Of a DNA stretch of 41,898 nt, positions 12,601 to 21,752 are shown in pieces (within the stretch, counting starts at the first letter, position 1; the number at the start of each line of letters is the position of its first letter). Origin of the DNA: Hirudo medicinalis (taxonomy: Eukaryota > Annelida > Clitellata > Hirudinida > Hirudinidae); NCBI GenBank assembly GCA_011800805.1, contig MPNW01000003.1, positions 438,159-480,056 on the forward strand, read 5' to 3'. A program made the translations under genes and the position numbers. The notes under the pieces are model-generated. The model did no database searches and had not been told where the DNA came from. It worked only from the letters and a program-made list of their open reading frames with translations.

Positions 12601-15600
12601 GCCAAGCCGACCAGTTGCTCCAATCGCTGGATCCCTCGAAGCAGAGGCAGCTAATGGGAGAGCAGCAGGGATCTTCTTCTTCATCATTGGTCGATCTGGG
12701 CGAGAGTGGCAGAACTTCGTCGACCAATAGTATCGCTTTGGCGACGACGCCCTCGTCTTCGTTGGCCGGCCAGAATCGCATCGGGAGGAGATACAGCGGC
12801 GCGTCCACGAATCACGAGAGAACCGCTCCTAGCTCTGGATATGGGTTAGACACGACATTTTAGTTTTTGTGAGAAAACGCATTTTGTGAGAATTAATCGT
12901 TTGAAATATTTAAATAACTTAATAATTGTAGACGGAGGATCTCCAAGGACAGACCGGGTGAGCTAATCTTTTATTCGAATCCATCAATTTGCCTTTGGTC
13001 GAACGTCACTTTGACGAAGACCAAGACTAATTGAAGCACTGTTCATTTAATTTTTGCGGTCATTCGTCATTACCATCACCTCGATCATGTAAAACGATCA
13101 AATCCATAAAGATGGAGGACATAGCGACCACAGGCACTCCAGTGACCTCGACCTGACCTCCCTCACAGACAAAATGTCGAAGGTCGGCATCGGCGGAAAC
13201 GGCCAGAGCAACAGGTCGCACCTGGCCCTCTACGGAACCCTTCGTGAGTGGTTTTCGGAAATTGTTTTAAGTATTTTGGGGCGCTATTTTTAATTATTGA
13301 AAGTGTTTTTGAATATTTTGTAAATATCTTATTCTTGGTAAAAAAAAAAGAAATTTGAGGATGGTGCACTTAAATAACCATGTTTTTGGCAACAGTGTTC
13401 ATCGTTAGTGTTGATAGTAATGATGATGGTCAGGCTATGTTGATGATAATGATGGTTATGTTGTCGATAATGGTTAAGGTTTTGTTCATGATGATGATGA
13501 TGATGATGCTAAATCAAAGTCCTGCTCTTCTCCCTGCTCTCTCTGGCCGTCCAAAACAATTGGGTTTGATGCATTTGTTCATCATCTCCACTTCACGTTT
13601 CAAACACACATCATCGTCACTCATCGTTTTTCGTCTCAAATGTTTTTTGTCGACCCTCGTTATTTATTTTTATCTTCAAAATCCGTTTAAAAAAAATCTT
13701 TTACACTACGTTCGTGCCGCCTCGTCGATCCTCGTCGAAAGGCAAGTCGAAAGCCTATTCGTCGATGTCTTCGTCTAAGCAGAGCCAGGCTAGTAGCTCG
13801 TTGGCCAGTAGTTCGCTGGTTAGTAGCTCATTGGCCAGCAGCTCATTGGCTACGAGCTGCGACGAGCAAACCCTTTTGACTTCTCTGAAGATAGGTAAGA
13901 TCCTACCTACGTCGAAACGGCTTTAGCCTTGAATTGCGATCGGCCGTTTCTCAGCCAATAAGATGTAGCTCCTTATAATTTTGAAACTCAAGAATATGTT
14001 ATGTTTGAGTGCCTTTGTTGATGTGTTTTTTTCTCTATTGCAGACAAAAGTCGATTTCGACGGCATGCATCGGCATGTTATTTTATAAATCAACTTTTAA
14101 TCCGTTGAACGAATTGTCTCTTTTTGAGTTTTTGAATTGAGTTTATTTGTATTTTTTTGTAATTTTTTATTTTTATTTTCATTTTACCTGTCATCATCAT
14201 CACCACACCATCATCGTCGTAATCGTCACCAGTCTTTCATCCTTTGTTGCATGCAAATACTTCCGTTCTTCCGTTGTCACTTTGATTTCTGATCGTTTGA
14301 TTTTCCAAAATGGTCTTCTTCTCCACTTCTTTGCAGCTCGACCTCGGAAATCCCAGTCCGGCAAGGTCCTCTCGAATCTCCCGACTCCAACGTCGTCCGG
14401 ATATTCCTCGTCTATAAATAGCAGCATGATCGACAGGGGAAGATCGAGGAGCAAGGTCGGGGTTTCCCAATCTCAACGTTAGTTTCAGTTTGTCGGTGTC
14501 CATTGCTTTTTGAATTTGAATTTCTCTTCTCTTTGATAATTTTGATCAGAGGATGTGTGCATTACCGGAGCTTCTTTATAGGTTTCTTCGATCAATCAGA
14601 AGAATTTCATCCGAGCACATTCTGAAATACAAATATAAACGAATGATTTTTTTAAAAACCAAAACATCATCTTCCAGCGAGCAGTAGATCCAGTTCTCCT
14701 GCCCCGAGACTGAGCTACATCACTCAGATCCAGCCCGACGTCGTCCCCCAGCCCACGCTGGGCTTCGGCAGCAGGCGACGATCCACCACGGGACTCAACA
14801 AGAGCAGAGAGGGCAGCAGGGATTCGAGTCCGAATCGTTCCTTTGCTTTAGGTGACCTAAAAATTGATTCCGATCGGTCGAGATTTCCTGGGTTTGCCAT
14901 CCTTTGTTGTTGTTGAGAGCACGTTGTGATCTATGATTGTAATTCTAGGCTCTTTGCTGGTTTTAAATTAACATAATTTATTCTTACCTTCGTCGATTGT
15001 TCAAGGTCGTGAAAGGAGGCCGAGCGGTCAGGCCAAGACGAGGGGCAGAAACCTGGCCATGCAGAGGTCAACACCTGGGGAAGAATTTGTGGTGAGTTAA
15101 TTACTTAATTAGGTAGCTAATTAATGCCAATTAACCAATCATCGTGGTTGTCAGTGATATTTTCAATGCTCCGATTCATAATAAGTCGAGTAACTGATCG
15201 ATCAACTGATTGATCGATCGATTGGTTAACTGATTGAAGTCCTCGAGAACGAAAGCAGGAGCGAATTCGACCTGCGACAGCGACGACGTCAACAGCGAGA
15301 CTTCGAGCGTCTGCTCGGACGGTAGCAGCTACTGGAACTGTGGAAGGCAGGTCACCGAGGTCGGTTTCCATTTGAACCCCCATCGAGTTAGGATGAGAGG
15401 TTGATTCCATCTGGTTGATGCATCTAATGAATCTTACACCATGCATTTCTGTAATAATTCGATGTCATTGGATGGCGCTGCAGCGCCGAGATGGTAAATT
15501 TTAATGGAGATCGTTTAGTTCTCATTGTGCATAGGTTGCAGTGGCGATGATAAGATGGTGATGGTGATGATGATGATGATGATGATGATGATGGTGTTGG

Positions 15601-16286
15601 TGGTGATGATGATGGTAATCCTCACGTGACAGGATACGTCAGAGATAATAGCATGCTTGTCGAGTGGATCATGGTCTGACAGGAGGGATGGCCTGTTGGC
15701 TCTGCAGCATCTTCTCAACAACAACAGGACATTAAGGTCTGCAGATGGATGGATGGGAAAATGAATGAATAGATGGATGGATGGATTATTCGATCGATGG
15801 AATGACATATGTGGATGAATACCATGCTTTCACATCTCACCTCTCTTTCTGCATCCTTCCAAACAGTCGCAGCGAGTTGAAGAAAGTCACGGACATCTTC
15901 TCGAGAATGTTCCATGACCCCCACGGCAAGGTCTTCAGCGTCTTCATGGAGACCCTCTCGCAGCTGATCCTAGTTCACCACGGGGACATGCACGACTGGC
16001 TGTACGTCCTCATGACCCGCCTCCTCGCCAAGACAGGGGCGGATCTCCTTGGCTCCACCCAGGCCAAGATCCAGAGGACGTTGGATACCGTGAGGTGGGC
16101 AATCACCGGTCTGCAACAAATTTCATTACCATCATCACCATCATCATCATCATCATCGTCATCATTGTCATTGTTTTGTTTTATGTCATTTCTTGTTCTG
16201 TCCATAGGAGCTCCTTTCCCACCAACCAGCAGTACATGCTTCTGTCCAAACTCCTCATCGATCAGACACAGTCCCCCAACTTGAAG
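289..16286 (+). CDS. CLASP: CLASP (CLIP-associating protein), multi-exon, both ends incomplete
   Basis: CLASPs bind microtubule plus ends and lattice and promote rescue and pause through TOG domains. The exons I can join in phase are 289-332, 1076-1135, 1393-1484, 1608-1686, 1799-1896, 2086-2156, 9042-9365, 10276-10311, 10463-10530, 10999-11091, 11255-11409, 11484-11619, 11987-12057, 12282-12419, 12569-12844, 12932-12957, 13169-13243, 13742-13894, 14337-14477, 14678-14851, 15006-15091, 15240-15359, 15633-15736, 15867-16094 and 16208-16286, about 975 residues. The first six give the C-terminal part of TOG1 ([24 protein letters not shown]). 10999-12844 is TOG2 ([19 protein letters not shown]). 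12932-15359 is a Ser/Arg-rich linker (SRSSSPAPR). 15633-16286 is the first half of TOG3 ([23 protein letters not shown]). The N-terminus lies before the window. The rest of TOG3 and the C-terminal CLIP-interacting domain were not found downstream. The 13742 and 10463 acceptors are weak. Confidence 0.92.
349..512 (+). repeat. 41-bp tandem repeat, four copies
   Basis: Unit starts GTGCACAGATTATGTTAATG and ends GTTATAAAT. Copies at 349-389, 390-430, 431-471 and 472-512 differ at only a few positions. It begins 17 bases after the donor of the first visible CLASP exon. Confidence 0.9.
696..1010 (+). repeat. Compound ATG / AAT / ACT trinucleotide repeats
   Basis: An ATG tract (696-742), a pure AAT tract (about 793-860), further AAT and CAT tracts, then ACT and AAT triplets, all within one CLASP intron. 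ORFs called here are low-complexity artefacts. Confidence 0.9.
1507..1568 (+). repeat. (ATCC)n microsatellite
   Basis: Near-perfect ATCC tetranucleotide with a few ACCC variants, in the CLASP intron between exons ending at 1484 and starting at 1608. Confidence 0.9.
3262..3523 (+). repeat. (ACTC)n microsatellite containing an undetermined base
   Basis: Long ACTC tetranucleotide array broken by unique sequence at 3360-3395, where an n stands at 3390. The n and the array suggest a collapsed or bridged assembly point. A shorter reverse-sense TGAG tract lies at 3618-3660. Confidence 0.9.
3895..3929 (+). repeat. (GGAT)n microsatellite
   Basis: Nine or so GGAT units in the long CLASP intron. Confidence 0.85.
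4185..4192 (+). promoter_or_regulatory. TATA-like box upstream of the large intronic ORF
   Basis: TATATAAA occurs inside a locally GC-balanced stretch, about 550 bases before the first ATG of the large ORF. A TCAGTG initiator-like hexamer follows about 45 bases on (4228-4233), a little farther than usual. It would support independent transcription of that ORF, but a TATA match alone is weak evidence. Confidence 0.3.
4738..7728 (+). CDS. ~996-codon Ser/Asn-rich ORF inside the CLASP TOG1-TOG2 intron; alternative first exon or nested gene
   Basis: I do not recognise this protein. The frame is open from 4570 to a TGA at 7726-7728, and the first ATG is at 4738. It looks truly coding: ordinary mixed-residue stretches ([32 protein letters not shown]) alternate with low-complexity runs. 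There is a Ser run near residue 452-467, Asp clusters near 497-505 and 530-536, a second Ser run near 640, an Asn run near 863-875 and three Asn-rich NTGYNSN-type repeats near 935-960. No membrane segment or known catalytic motif is visible. A TATA-like sequence lies upstream at 4185-4192 and an ATTAAA at 7750-7755. A splice donor C|GTGAGG at 7678/7679 ends in phase 1, the phase needed by the CLASP linker exon at 9042. It may therefore be the first exon of a TOG1-less CLASP isoform, a giant internal exon, or an intronless nested gene. Function is unknown. Confidence 0.6.
8012..8110 (+). repeat. (GGAT)n microsatellite
   Basis: GGAT array with GATA and GAAT variants, about 300 bases after the stop of the large ORF. 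Confidence 0.9.
8778..8975 (+). repeat. CAT-rich repeat with ~33-46-bp higher-order units
   Basis: CATCATCATCACC blocks alternate with GTCACCATCATCAGAATAAT or its shortened form GTCATCATCAGAATAAT, so the array grew by duplication of composite units. Confidence 0.85.
9042..9365 (+). CDS. CLASP: CLASP linker exon with a His-rich run (predicted)
   Basis: Open frame of 324 bases from an acceptor CTTAAG|GA to a donor CACA|GTAGGT, phase 1 at both ends. A TAA in the same frame sits just before the acceptor. The translation starts Ser-rich ([17 protein letters not shown]), passes through a Pro/Ser/Thr-rich stretch ([17 protein letters not shown]) and then a His-rich run of over ten residues coded by a CAT microsatellite. 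It fits between the exon ending at 2156 and the exon at 10276, which are also phase 1, and resembles the disordered TOG1-TOG2 linker of animal CLASPs in composition only. It could be a cassette exon. Confidence 0.5.
9585..9640 (+). repeat. (GAT)n microsatellite
   Basis: Almost perfect GAT/ATG triplets in a CLASP intron. Confidence 0.9.
9770..9853 (+). repeat. (CAT)n microsatellite with CGT variants
   Basis: CAT triplets with interspersed CGT, 400 bases downstream of the His-rich exon. Confidence 0.9.
9975..10040 (+). repeat. tRNA-derived SINE-like fragment
   Basis: CAGAGTTCAAATCCTAGCC resembles a tRNA B box and is followed by a CGTGAGAGTTTCTA tail. The same order is found on the minus strand at 33.43-33.52 kb, so it is one member of a dispersed family. 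Confidence 0.5.
10116..10268 (+). repeat. (TATTA)n pentanucleotide array
   Basis: TATTA/TATCA pentamers for about 150 bases, ending only a few bases before the acceptor of the 36-base CLASP exon at 10276, so the array replaces most of its polypyrimidine tract. Confidence 0.9.
10372..10456 (+). repeat. GAT-rich trinucleotide repeat
   Basis: GAT/GGC/GGT triplets directly precede the CCACAG acceptor of the pre-TOG2 exon. Confidence 0.85.
10463..10530 (+). CDS. CLASP: CLASP exon just before TOG2
   Basis: Encodes [19 protein letters not shown] and ends at donor AGC|GTGAGT. It corresponds to the acidic VDEEDFIKAF-type segment that directly precedes TOG2 in vertebrate CLASPs. It joins in phase 0 to the next exon (10999, [13 protein letters not shown]). 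The acceptor CCACAG is preceded by a GATGAT repeat rather than a pyrimidine tract. Only this acceptor, not the AG seven bases later, keeps phase with the phase-1 exons upstream. Confidence 0.75.
10746..10945 (+). repeat. Dispersed repeat family A, copy 1 (CLASP intron)
   Basis: Starts ATGTAAATGTAGTTCATTTA, contains TATAGCGCC and CATAGCGC blocks, a GGGTTTCGAACACGACACAT stretch, and ends ACGCAACCCATTCGGCC. Related copies are at 24.43-24.58 kb (inverted) and 32.27-32.43 kb. The GGTTTCGAAC part resembles a tRNA B box. Confidence 0.75.
11872..11902 (+). repeat. (AATTT)n microsatellite
   Basis: About six AATTT pentamers in a CLASP intron, next to a CAT tract at 11728-11770. Confidence 0.85.
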
Positions 16287-16424
16287 GTCAATTGATTATT
16301 ATTAATGGATATTGAAATTACGAATTCAAATTTATTTGCTAATCGAAAGTCATCGTCAATGCCAATGCTTGTCATCCTCGTGAGGTTATTTAGAGGGACA
16401 GAACCCCATTGGTAGATGTTGTTA

Positions 16425-16575
16425 CATAGAAATAATTAGAATTCTCGTCGTGCGGCCTCACGGTTTCGTGCTCGAAACCTAGCTTCGGCAGCCGTCGCGC
16501 TGCACCGTCACTGGATAGAACTGGGCTGGATTCGAATCCACGACCTTGGAAACACGGTGACAGTGGCACATTTTT
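16425..16575 (-). repeat. SINE-like repeat with tRNA B-box motifs
   Basis: The minus strand carries GGATTCGAATCC and, farther on, GCTAGGTTTCGAGCACGAAA. The first is a strong tRNA B-box match. No complete cloverleaf can be drawn, so it is not a functional tRNA gene. Confidence 0.45.
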
Positions 16576-17934
16576 CCATCGGATGCTAACAGTTGATTTC
16601 TTTAAAATTTCTTTCAGGAAAAGGTGAGATGCTCGACAAATAGCCAATTGTAGTCCCTTTGTCAATTTATGGCATGATTTGCATGGTAATTAATAGGATG
16701 GATGCTGATGATGATAGTGATACTAATGACGGTGATGCTGATGATGATGATGATCCCAAGGAGGAATGTGTGGATGATGATTATGATGATGTTTTGGTTT
16801 TTGTTTGGGTACTTTTACATTTTTCCTGTTTGTTAAGTTTACGAGCCTAGCTAGCATTTTATTAATGCTAATTTACTCATTATTACAACCAGTCATTAAA
16901 ATAATAATAATCGTCGTCGTCACATTGTAATCATCATCATCGTTATCATCATCATCACCGTTTCACCATGTTATTATTGGCATTAAGTGGATTCAGTCTT
17001 GTTATGATAATGATGTTATCATTTTGGCAGGCTTTTCAACTCAACTTAAGTTTTCAAACTCCATGTTTCTTTGGAATGCACGGAGTCGCTGTCAGTTAAC
17101 AGAATATATGCTATCTATGGCTTGTTATTGTTATTATTATTATTGTTGTTATAATTATCATTGTGTTATTTATGGCTTAATTGAAGTTTTGATGATTTAT
17201 GTGAACTGCGAATAATTACCAATTATTATTAAGGTTTAAATAATGCTTAATGAATATTACTAACTTGTAGTCATTGTTTCAGCTTCTTCTTCTTGTGAAT
17301 GTCCCTATTGAGAGCTTCATGAAAATGAACCACCAAAATGTTATTTGTTTATAACTTTAAACTTTAAAGCGGTGTTTTAAATCATTCAATTAAATGTTTT
17401 ATTGTCTGTTTATTGCTTAAATGTTGCTGTTCTCTGGCTTGCAACTCAATTATTACATCAAAATTGTTATTTCTCAAATGTAGGAAATTGTTGTCCTTAA
17501 GGCTGAATGATAAGATTGAAATTGAAATTCATTGTTGGATTATATCACTAGGATGCCATTAGTGCCAAGTTTCATTTCTTCTTCATGTAGCATTGGTCAA
17601 GGTGTCGAGCCATCCGTGGAATGTTCCTGAGTCACTAGTGCCTTCACTAGTCGGAGTGTTTAGTGCTGCAAAATTTTGGGCATAAGGGTTGCTTAATGTT
17701 TAATATTAACCTAAGTTGTTGTTTTGGAACTGAATTTCATTTGGTTGTCCTCAAAGGCCTTTACCATTTTATAATATTTGCCAATAATTTATTAATTTTT
17801 TTTGTTAAATCAACACTGGGTTTGATGAATCTCTTCACTATTTTTTTTTAAATAATTTGAAATATTAAACGATAATAAAATTGCACCGTCATAAAAAAAA
17901 AGTGATTGTGGCAGGATTTTGACGACACCGACCA

Positions 17935-18410
17935 TGATTTTTTTGGTTTCGGCCAAAACCGGAAGATATAAAAACCCACCACAAGATTTAAAAGCTATGT
18001 CGTGAAACAATGATGCAATGAAAAATTCAACATTATCGACGACAATATCAACATTATCAATCTTTATTAATTAGCAAGTAATCCGTATTTCAGAAATAAT
18101 AAGGTTAGTATTTGAACTCAAACGAATATCATAGTTCATAAACAAGTTTCTCCGCGTTATCGCCAGTGGTCGATCGGCGTACGGCTGTCTTGCTGTACTA
18201 AACTGCCCATTTGCCACGCTGGTGGGCGTTGCAGACAAGTACTTGCAAGTGACAGTCTGACTTATGGTAGACGACTGAAAGCCTGTCACTTTCGGCCGTA
18301 ACCAAAAACCAACCGTAAGTTAATATTTCTGTTTCGGCCAAAACTGAAACTACGCCGAAAATGAACATATGGCAACTTTCGGCGCCGAAACCGAAATTCT
18401 AGGTCTCTAA
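17935..18410 (-). mobile_element. hAT-family transposase C-terminal remnant
   Basis: On the minus strand, 18289-18100 reads CKYLSATPTSVANGQFSTAR and, a little later, YADRP and NYDIRL. This is the pattern of the hAT C-terminal dimerisation domain (YL..P.TSV.SERLFS..G.IY.DRR...L..L..NIRL), here with degenerate SER and DRR positions. Short related stretches containing TTTCGGCCAAAAC flank it at about 17942-17956 and 18331-18345, in direct orientation. The rest of the transposase (zinc finger BED, catalytic part) is not seen. It is a decayed fragment with no function. Confidence 0.6.
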
Positions 18411-18559
18411 GCTAATCTCTTCAATCGGTCTCTTGGGTTGCTATTGGAAACCAGATGAAACGTCGTCCTAAGTGAATTACGTGAATTACTGCACACCAGC
18501 AATGGTGTGTTTGTTATGTTTTAGTCCCTTAATTGTCACGCATGTCTACGGTCACTGCC

Positions 18560-19335
18560 AGCCAGACCATACTGAAGGCCTTTCTGCCAGGATCGATGAC
18601 TGGATGTTCAGCAGTCGTCTCCAATTGAACGCCAACAAAACTGAGGTGATATGGAGCTCCTCCGGTCGACGTGCACCTGAACTCTCTCCCAAATAGGTCG
18701 TCATCTGCTTCGACCTGATCCAGCCAGTTCAATCTGTCCGCAACCTTGAGATCTGGCTGGACCTATGACCACTCACATCAACAAAACAACTCGTTCCCGC
18801 TACGCTCTCTCAGGGAAATTCCAAGCATTTCCGCTCCACTCTAACTTGATACGCGGAAGCTTCTCATAACATCTTTTGTCCTATCTGACTACGGCAATTC
18901 AACTGTGGTTGGTTTAACTTCCTTACCGCCTCGAACAACTTCAGCCACTGTCATCAATTCAGCTGCTAACATCACACACAACAAAAGAAAACATGACCGC
19001 GTTACTCCTCTTCTTCAGGATCTCCACTGGCTACTATGCATTCGCGAAAGAATAGGCTACAAAATTTCTACACTTATTTTCAAATCCTTCCTAGATCAAG
19101 CACCGTCATACCTGCCTTTCACCTGCGCGAATATCTGCTATATATATGTGCCCGACAAGCGACACTGGATGGCAGGTCTATGCGCATTGTTGTGCATAGC
19201 CCGCAGATCTGGAATAGATCCCCCCTTCTATTATCAATATTGAACCAGCCAATTTCCACTCTGCCCTCAAAACTTTCCTATTCAGGGAAAGCTACATACA
19301 ATATTGAAGTGGTCTGGAAGTTCCGCTTTTGACAT
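18560..19335 (+). mobile_element. Non-LTR retrotransposon remnant, reverse-transcriptase C-terminal part
   Basis: Broken frames encode the end of a LINE reverse transcriptase: DDWMFSSRLQLNANKTEVIW (18594-18653), then RVTPLLQDLHWL, then ISTLIFKSFLDQAPSYLPF near 19060-19120, then SPQIWNRSPLL near 19198. These match the usual order W...L.LN..KTE.I, LHWLP...R I.YK, L.PPYL, R.W N.LP of CR1/L2/Jockey-like elements. Frameshifts and stops show it is a dead, 5'-truncated copy. Confidence 0.7.
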
Positions 19336-19489
19336 ACGCCACCATAATCAAATTCTGTTTCATTATCATTCATTCTGCGTTGAATCGGTGTTGAAGTAAA
19401 AATTTTTCAGGTTAATCCTGCTCCATCCTAAATAATTCGCTAAATAAGGGACGATATCGTTAAACGTTAAAACGTTATTGTCTTCGAAA

Positions 19490-20706
19490 GGGGAGACCGG
19501 GGTTGGTTGCAAAAATTCATATTTTGTGCCGCATTTTTTTTTTTGTTTATGGATTAAATCAAAATTATTATAGTCCATATTAAAGCTTTGTATATTGGCA
19601 CCAAATTAAGCTTTAGTAAAATTCTCTATCTCAAAAAATGTAGTAAATCCACAGTAACTTGTTCAAATGGCTGGGATAGGTTGCAACAATACTGAAACTG
19701 ATTTGTTTATTTAACTGTTATCTATTTACTTTAAATATTTATGTATTTACAAAGAAATTTCACATTAAATCTAGCAGCACTCAGGTGGGCCAGTACTCGT
19801 GCATCTTTAGGCGACAGTCCTATCATCAGTGTACTAGTTATTAAATATTTGGCAATCAATTTTGCTCGATCACCAGAAAAAAGTTTTTTTTATAGATTTG
19901 ATTTATAGCCAGAAGTTGGCATCACTGCATTAACTTCACGAGCCACTTTAACCTTCTTAATATATCGGCATAGCGTTGAATAGTGAATCTTGTACTTTTT
20001 AGCAGTTTGTGTCAAGCTAGATCTATTAGCAATAACTGATGTTGCTGCTTCTAATATTACTGCTTACCAAACCTCTTTCAGTAGTTCTTTTGTAATTCCT
20101 CAAGCTAAGGACTCAAATAAACTAAACGTTTAAAATAAAAATAGCTAATTTTAAAAAAAATCATTTTCAAATAAAAATATTGTTTCGCAAATATGCCGTT
20201 GTGTGACCTGAAAAAGCGCTCAGGATTTGATATCAAATTGAACAGACATTTCTTTAAAGATAACTTTTTTTGTAACATTATAAATCATCTGCCAAAACAA
20301 ATTTTAGACTTCCACCAAACAAATTAGTTTATATAGCTCACACTCATCGGTCTCCCCAATACCTACAAGAACTCCTCACTACAACGGCCCCACAACAAGG
20401 GAGGGTCTCGCTCCGCTCGTCTGACATCATTAATTTTATAATCCCAAGGATCCGCCGCGTGCACTACGGAGACAGATCCTTCCAAGCATGTGGACCGCGG
20501 ACGTGGAATGATCTTCCGTCTCATGTCAGATCATCTGAGACATTGACATTGTTCAAAAATAACCTTAAAACTCATCTATTTAACCTTCCCAGTCATTAAT
20601 ATTTGGTTTTAAATCCAGCTCGCTCGACTGTAGGACTGATTGATTTGATTGCCATACTGCCTTTTATATCCTGTCGTAGATGCTTTCGGCACTTTAAATA
20701 TAAGCT

Positions 20707-20738
<32 letters not shown>

Positions 20739-20843
20739 GTATAGACATAAAAACAATTCTGTACAAGTTAGGCTGGTTTACTTTACGCTAAAATTTTGTA
20801 AGGCTCATATACATAGGCTGTTGCATTTAACCCCTGTCTCCCC
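19490..20843 (-). mobile_element. TIR-bounded DNA transposon with Psq-type HTH remnant, LINE tail inside
   Basis: Ends are imperfect inverted repeats: 19490-19512 starts GGGGAGACCGGGGTT and the reverse complement of 20821-20843 starts GGGGAGACAGGGGTT; 19 of 23 positions agree. On the minus strand near 20110-19905 the sequence reads YKRTTERG, then SSLTQTAKKYKIHYSTLCRY and IKKVKVAREV. That is the pattern of a Pipsqueak-type helix-turn-helix as found in pogo/Tigger-related and jerky-like transposases. A DDE catalytic domain is not seen. A LINE 3' end (about 20330-20745) sits inside the terminal repeats and is probably a later insertion. No perfect target duplication is visible: TA follows the right end and AA precedes the left. 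Confidence 0.65.
20330..20745 (+). mobile_element. LINE 3' end with (TAAA)n tail
   Basis: The frame beginning near 20360 reads YLQELLTTTAPQQGRVSLRS, then VHYGDRSFQACGPRTWNDLP (20458-20517), then TLTLFKNNLKTHLFN, stopping at TAA near 20599. This is the conserved R.YG.RSF...GPR.WN.LP..... FK..LKT.LF end of LINE reverse-transcriptase ORFs. A TAAA tetranucleotide tail follows at about 20708-20740. It is a separate copy from the one at 18.6-19.3 kb, because both contain the same terminal segment. Confidence 0.7.
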
Positions 20844-20895
20844 TACTTGCAACCATTAGACTCAAAATTTCTTGGCATTGGCATCTGTTCCGGTT

Positions 20896-21397
20896 GGTGT
20901 TATCTGTCGTGAAAATTCACGTGCAGTAAGGAGAGCTTTTGTCTATCTGCCGTGAAAAATCAAGTGTGGAAAAGATATAACTACTGCATCCTAAAATTGC
21001 CGATAGTACAAATTATACATATTCTAAAAAGTAATTTAGAGGCATTTTTAGATATATAATCGTTATATTACAGTTGCTCTGCTCAATTTAAATTCATAAT
21101 AAACATTAAGTTATAATGTATTAAATATAATTATCAAATACCTTTATTTGCTACAAATCTCGCAAGACATTACATGCATTTGTATCTCTAACGGTTGGCT
21201 TTTAATCTAATTTTTTCTGAATTTTTCCATTTGTTCAATTAAGCAGATTTCATCAAAATAACCTAAAAGTGGAAACATGTGGAAAATAATGTTTTGTTTT
21301 AATTTATGCAATATTTTAACTAAGTTTTGTAATAGTAATTGTTTTGTAAATTTTCACGGCAGATAGCCAACATGATGCCTTTTCAAGGCAGATAACA
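20896..21397. mobile_element. Fold-back/MITE-like element with doubled inverted repeats
   Basis: Left arm has TTATCTGTCGTGAAAA (about 20900) and CTATCTGCCGTGAAAA (20943-20958). The right arm has their inverted copies, TTTTCACGGCAGATAG (21351-21366) and TTTTCAAGGCAGATAA (21380-21395). Outside both lies an ATCTGTTCC motif on the left (20883) and its counterpart GATCTGTTCCC on the right (21403), the latter not inverted. The roughly 390 bases between the arms are AT-rich and non-coding. Non-autonomous element or simple fold-back; family unknown. Confidence 0.5.
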
Positions 21398-21752
21398 TTT
21401 TCGATCTGTTCCCGCGCTTAGCCAAAAACCTTTTTAATTTTCCCTCTCTTATTTTTTTTGTTTTAAAGTTGTGCCAAATGCCTCATTTTAACTTAGAATT
21501 TATGTCAAACGATTACGAGTAATGGACTGCATAAGCATTCATGTGATTAATAAAGCGAATTCAATCTTGCTTGAAATAACCTCCTAAAATTGATTAACAT
21601 ACTTTTTATGAAACTTTTCAATGTTTGATACAGCTTCCAAAAGTAATTTTTTATTTGTAAGTAATGTGCAATTTCGCAGTAATTAAAAACATACTCATTG
21701 AATTTGTTTACCATTTGGTAAATAATTTACCCCAGTTGTTTTTCCGAGACCG

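Larger units (their letters stand above)
16618..21752. other. AT-rich interval without a recognisable host gene
   Basis: No exon encoding the rest of CLASP TOG3 or its C-terminal domain could be found here. From about 16.7 kb the sequence turns AT-rich and has fewer trinucleotide microsatellites. Between 17.9 and 21.4 kb it is mostly decayed transposons, listed separately. A TTTCAG|GAAAAG|GTGAGA at 16612-16629 looks like a six-base exon but encodes only Glu-Lys and is unlikely to be one. Confidence 0.6.

Noticed and set aside
16500..16560. tRNA gene on the minus strand
   Set aside because: B-box GGATTCGAATCC is good but no A box, anticodon arm or acceptor stem pairs with it; treated as SINE-like.
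16618..16623. Six-base exon GAAAAG between TTTCAG and GTGAGA
   Set aside because: Would add only Glu-Lys where TOG3 sequence is expected; chance splice motifs are common.
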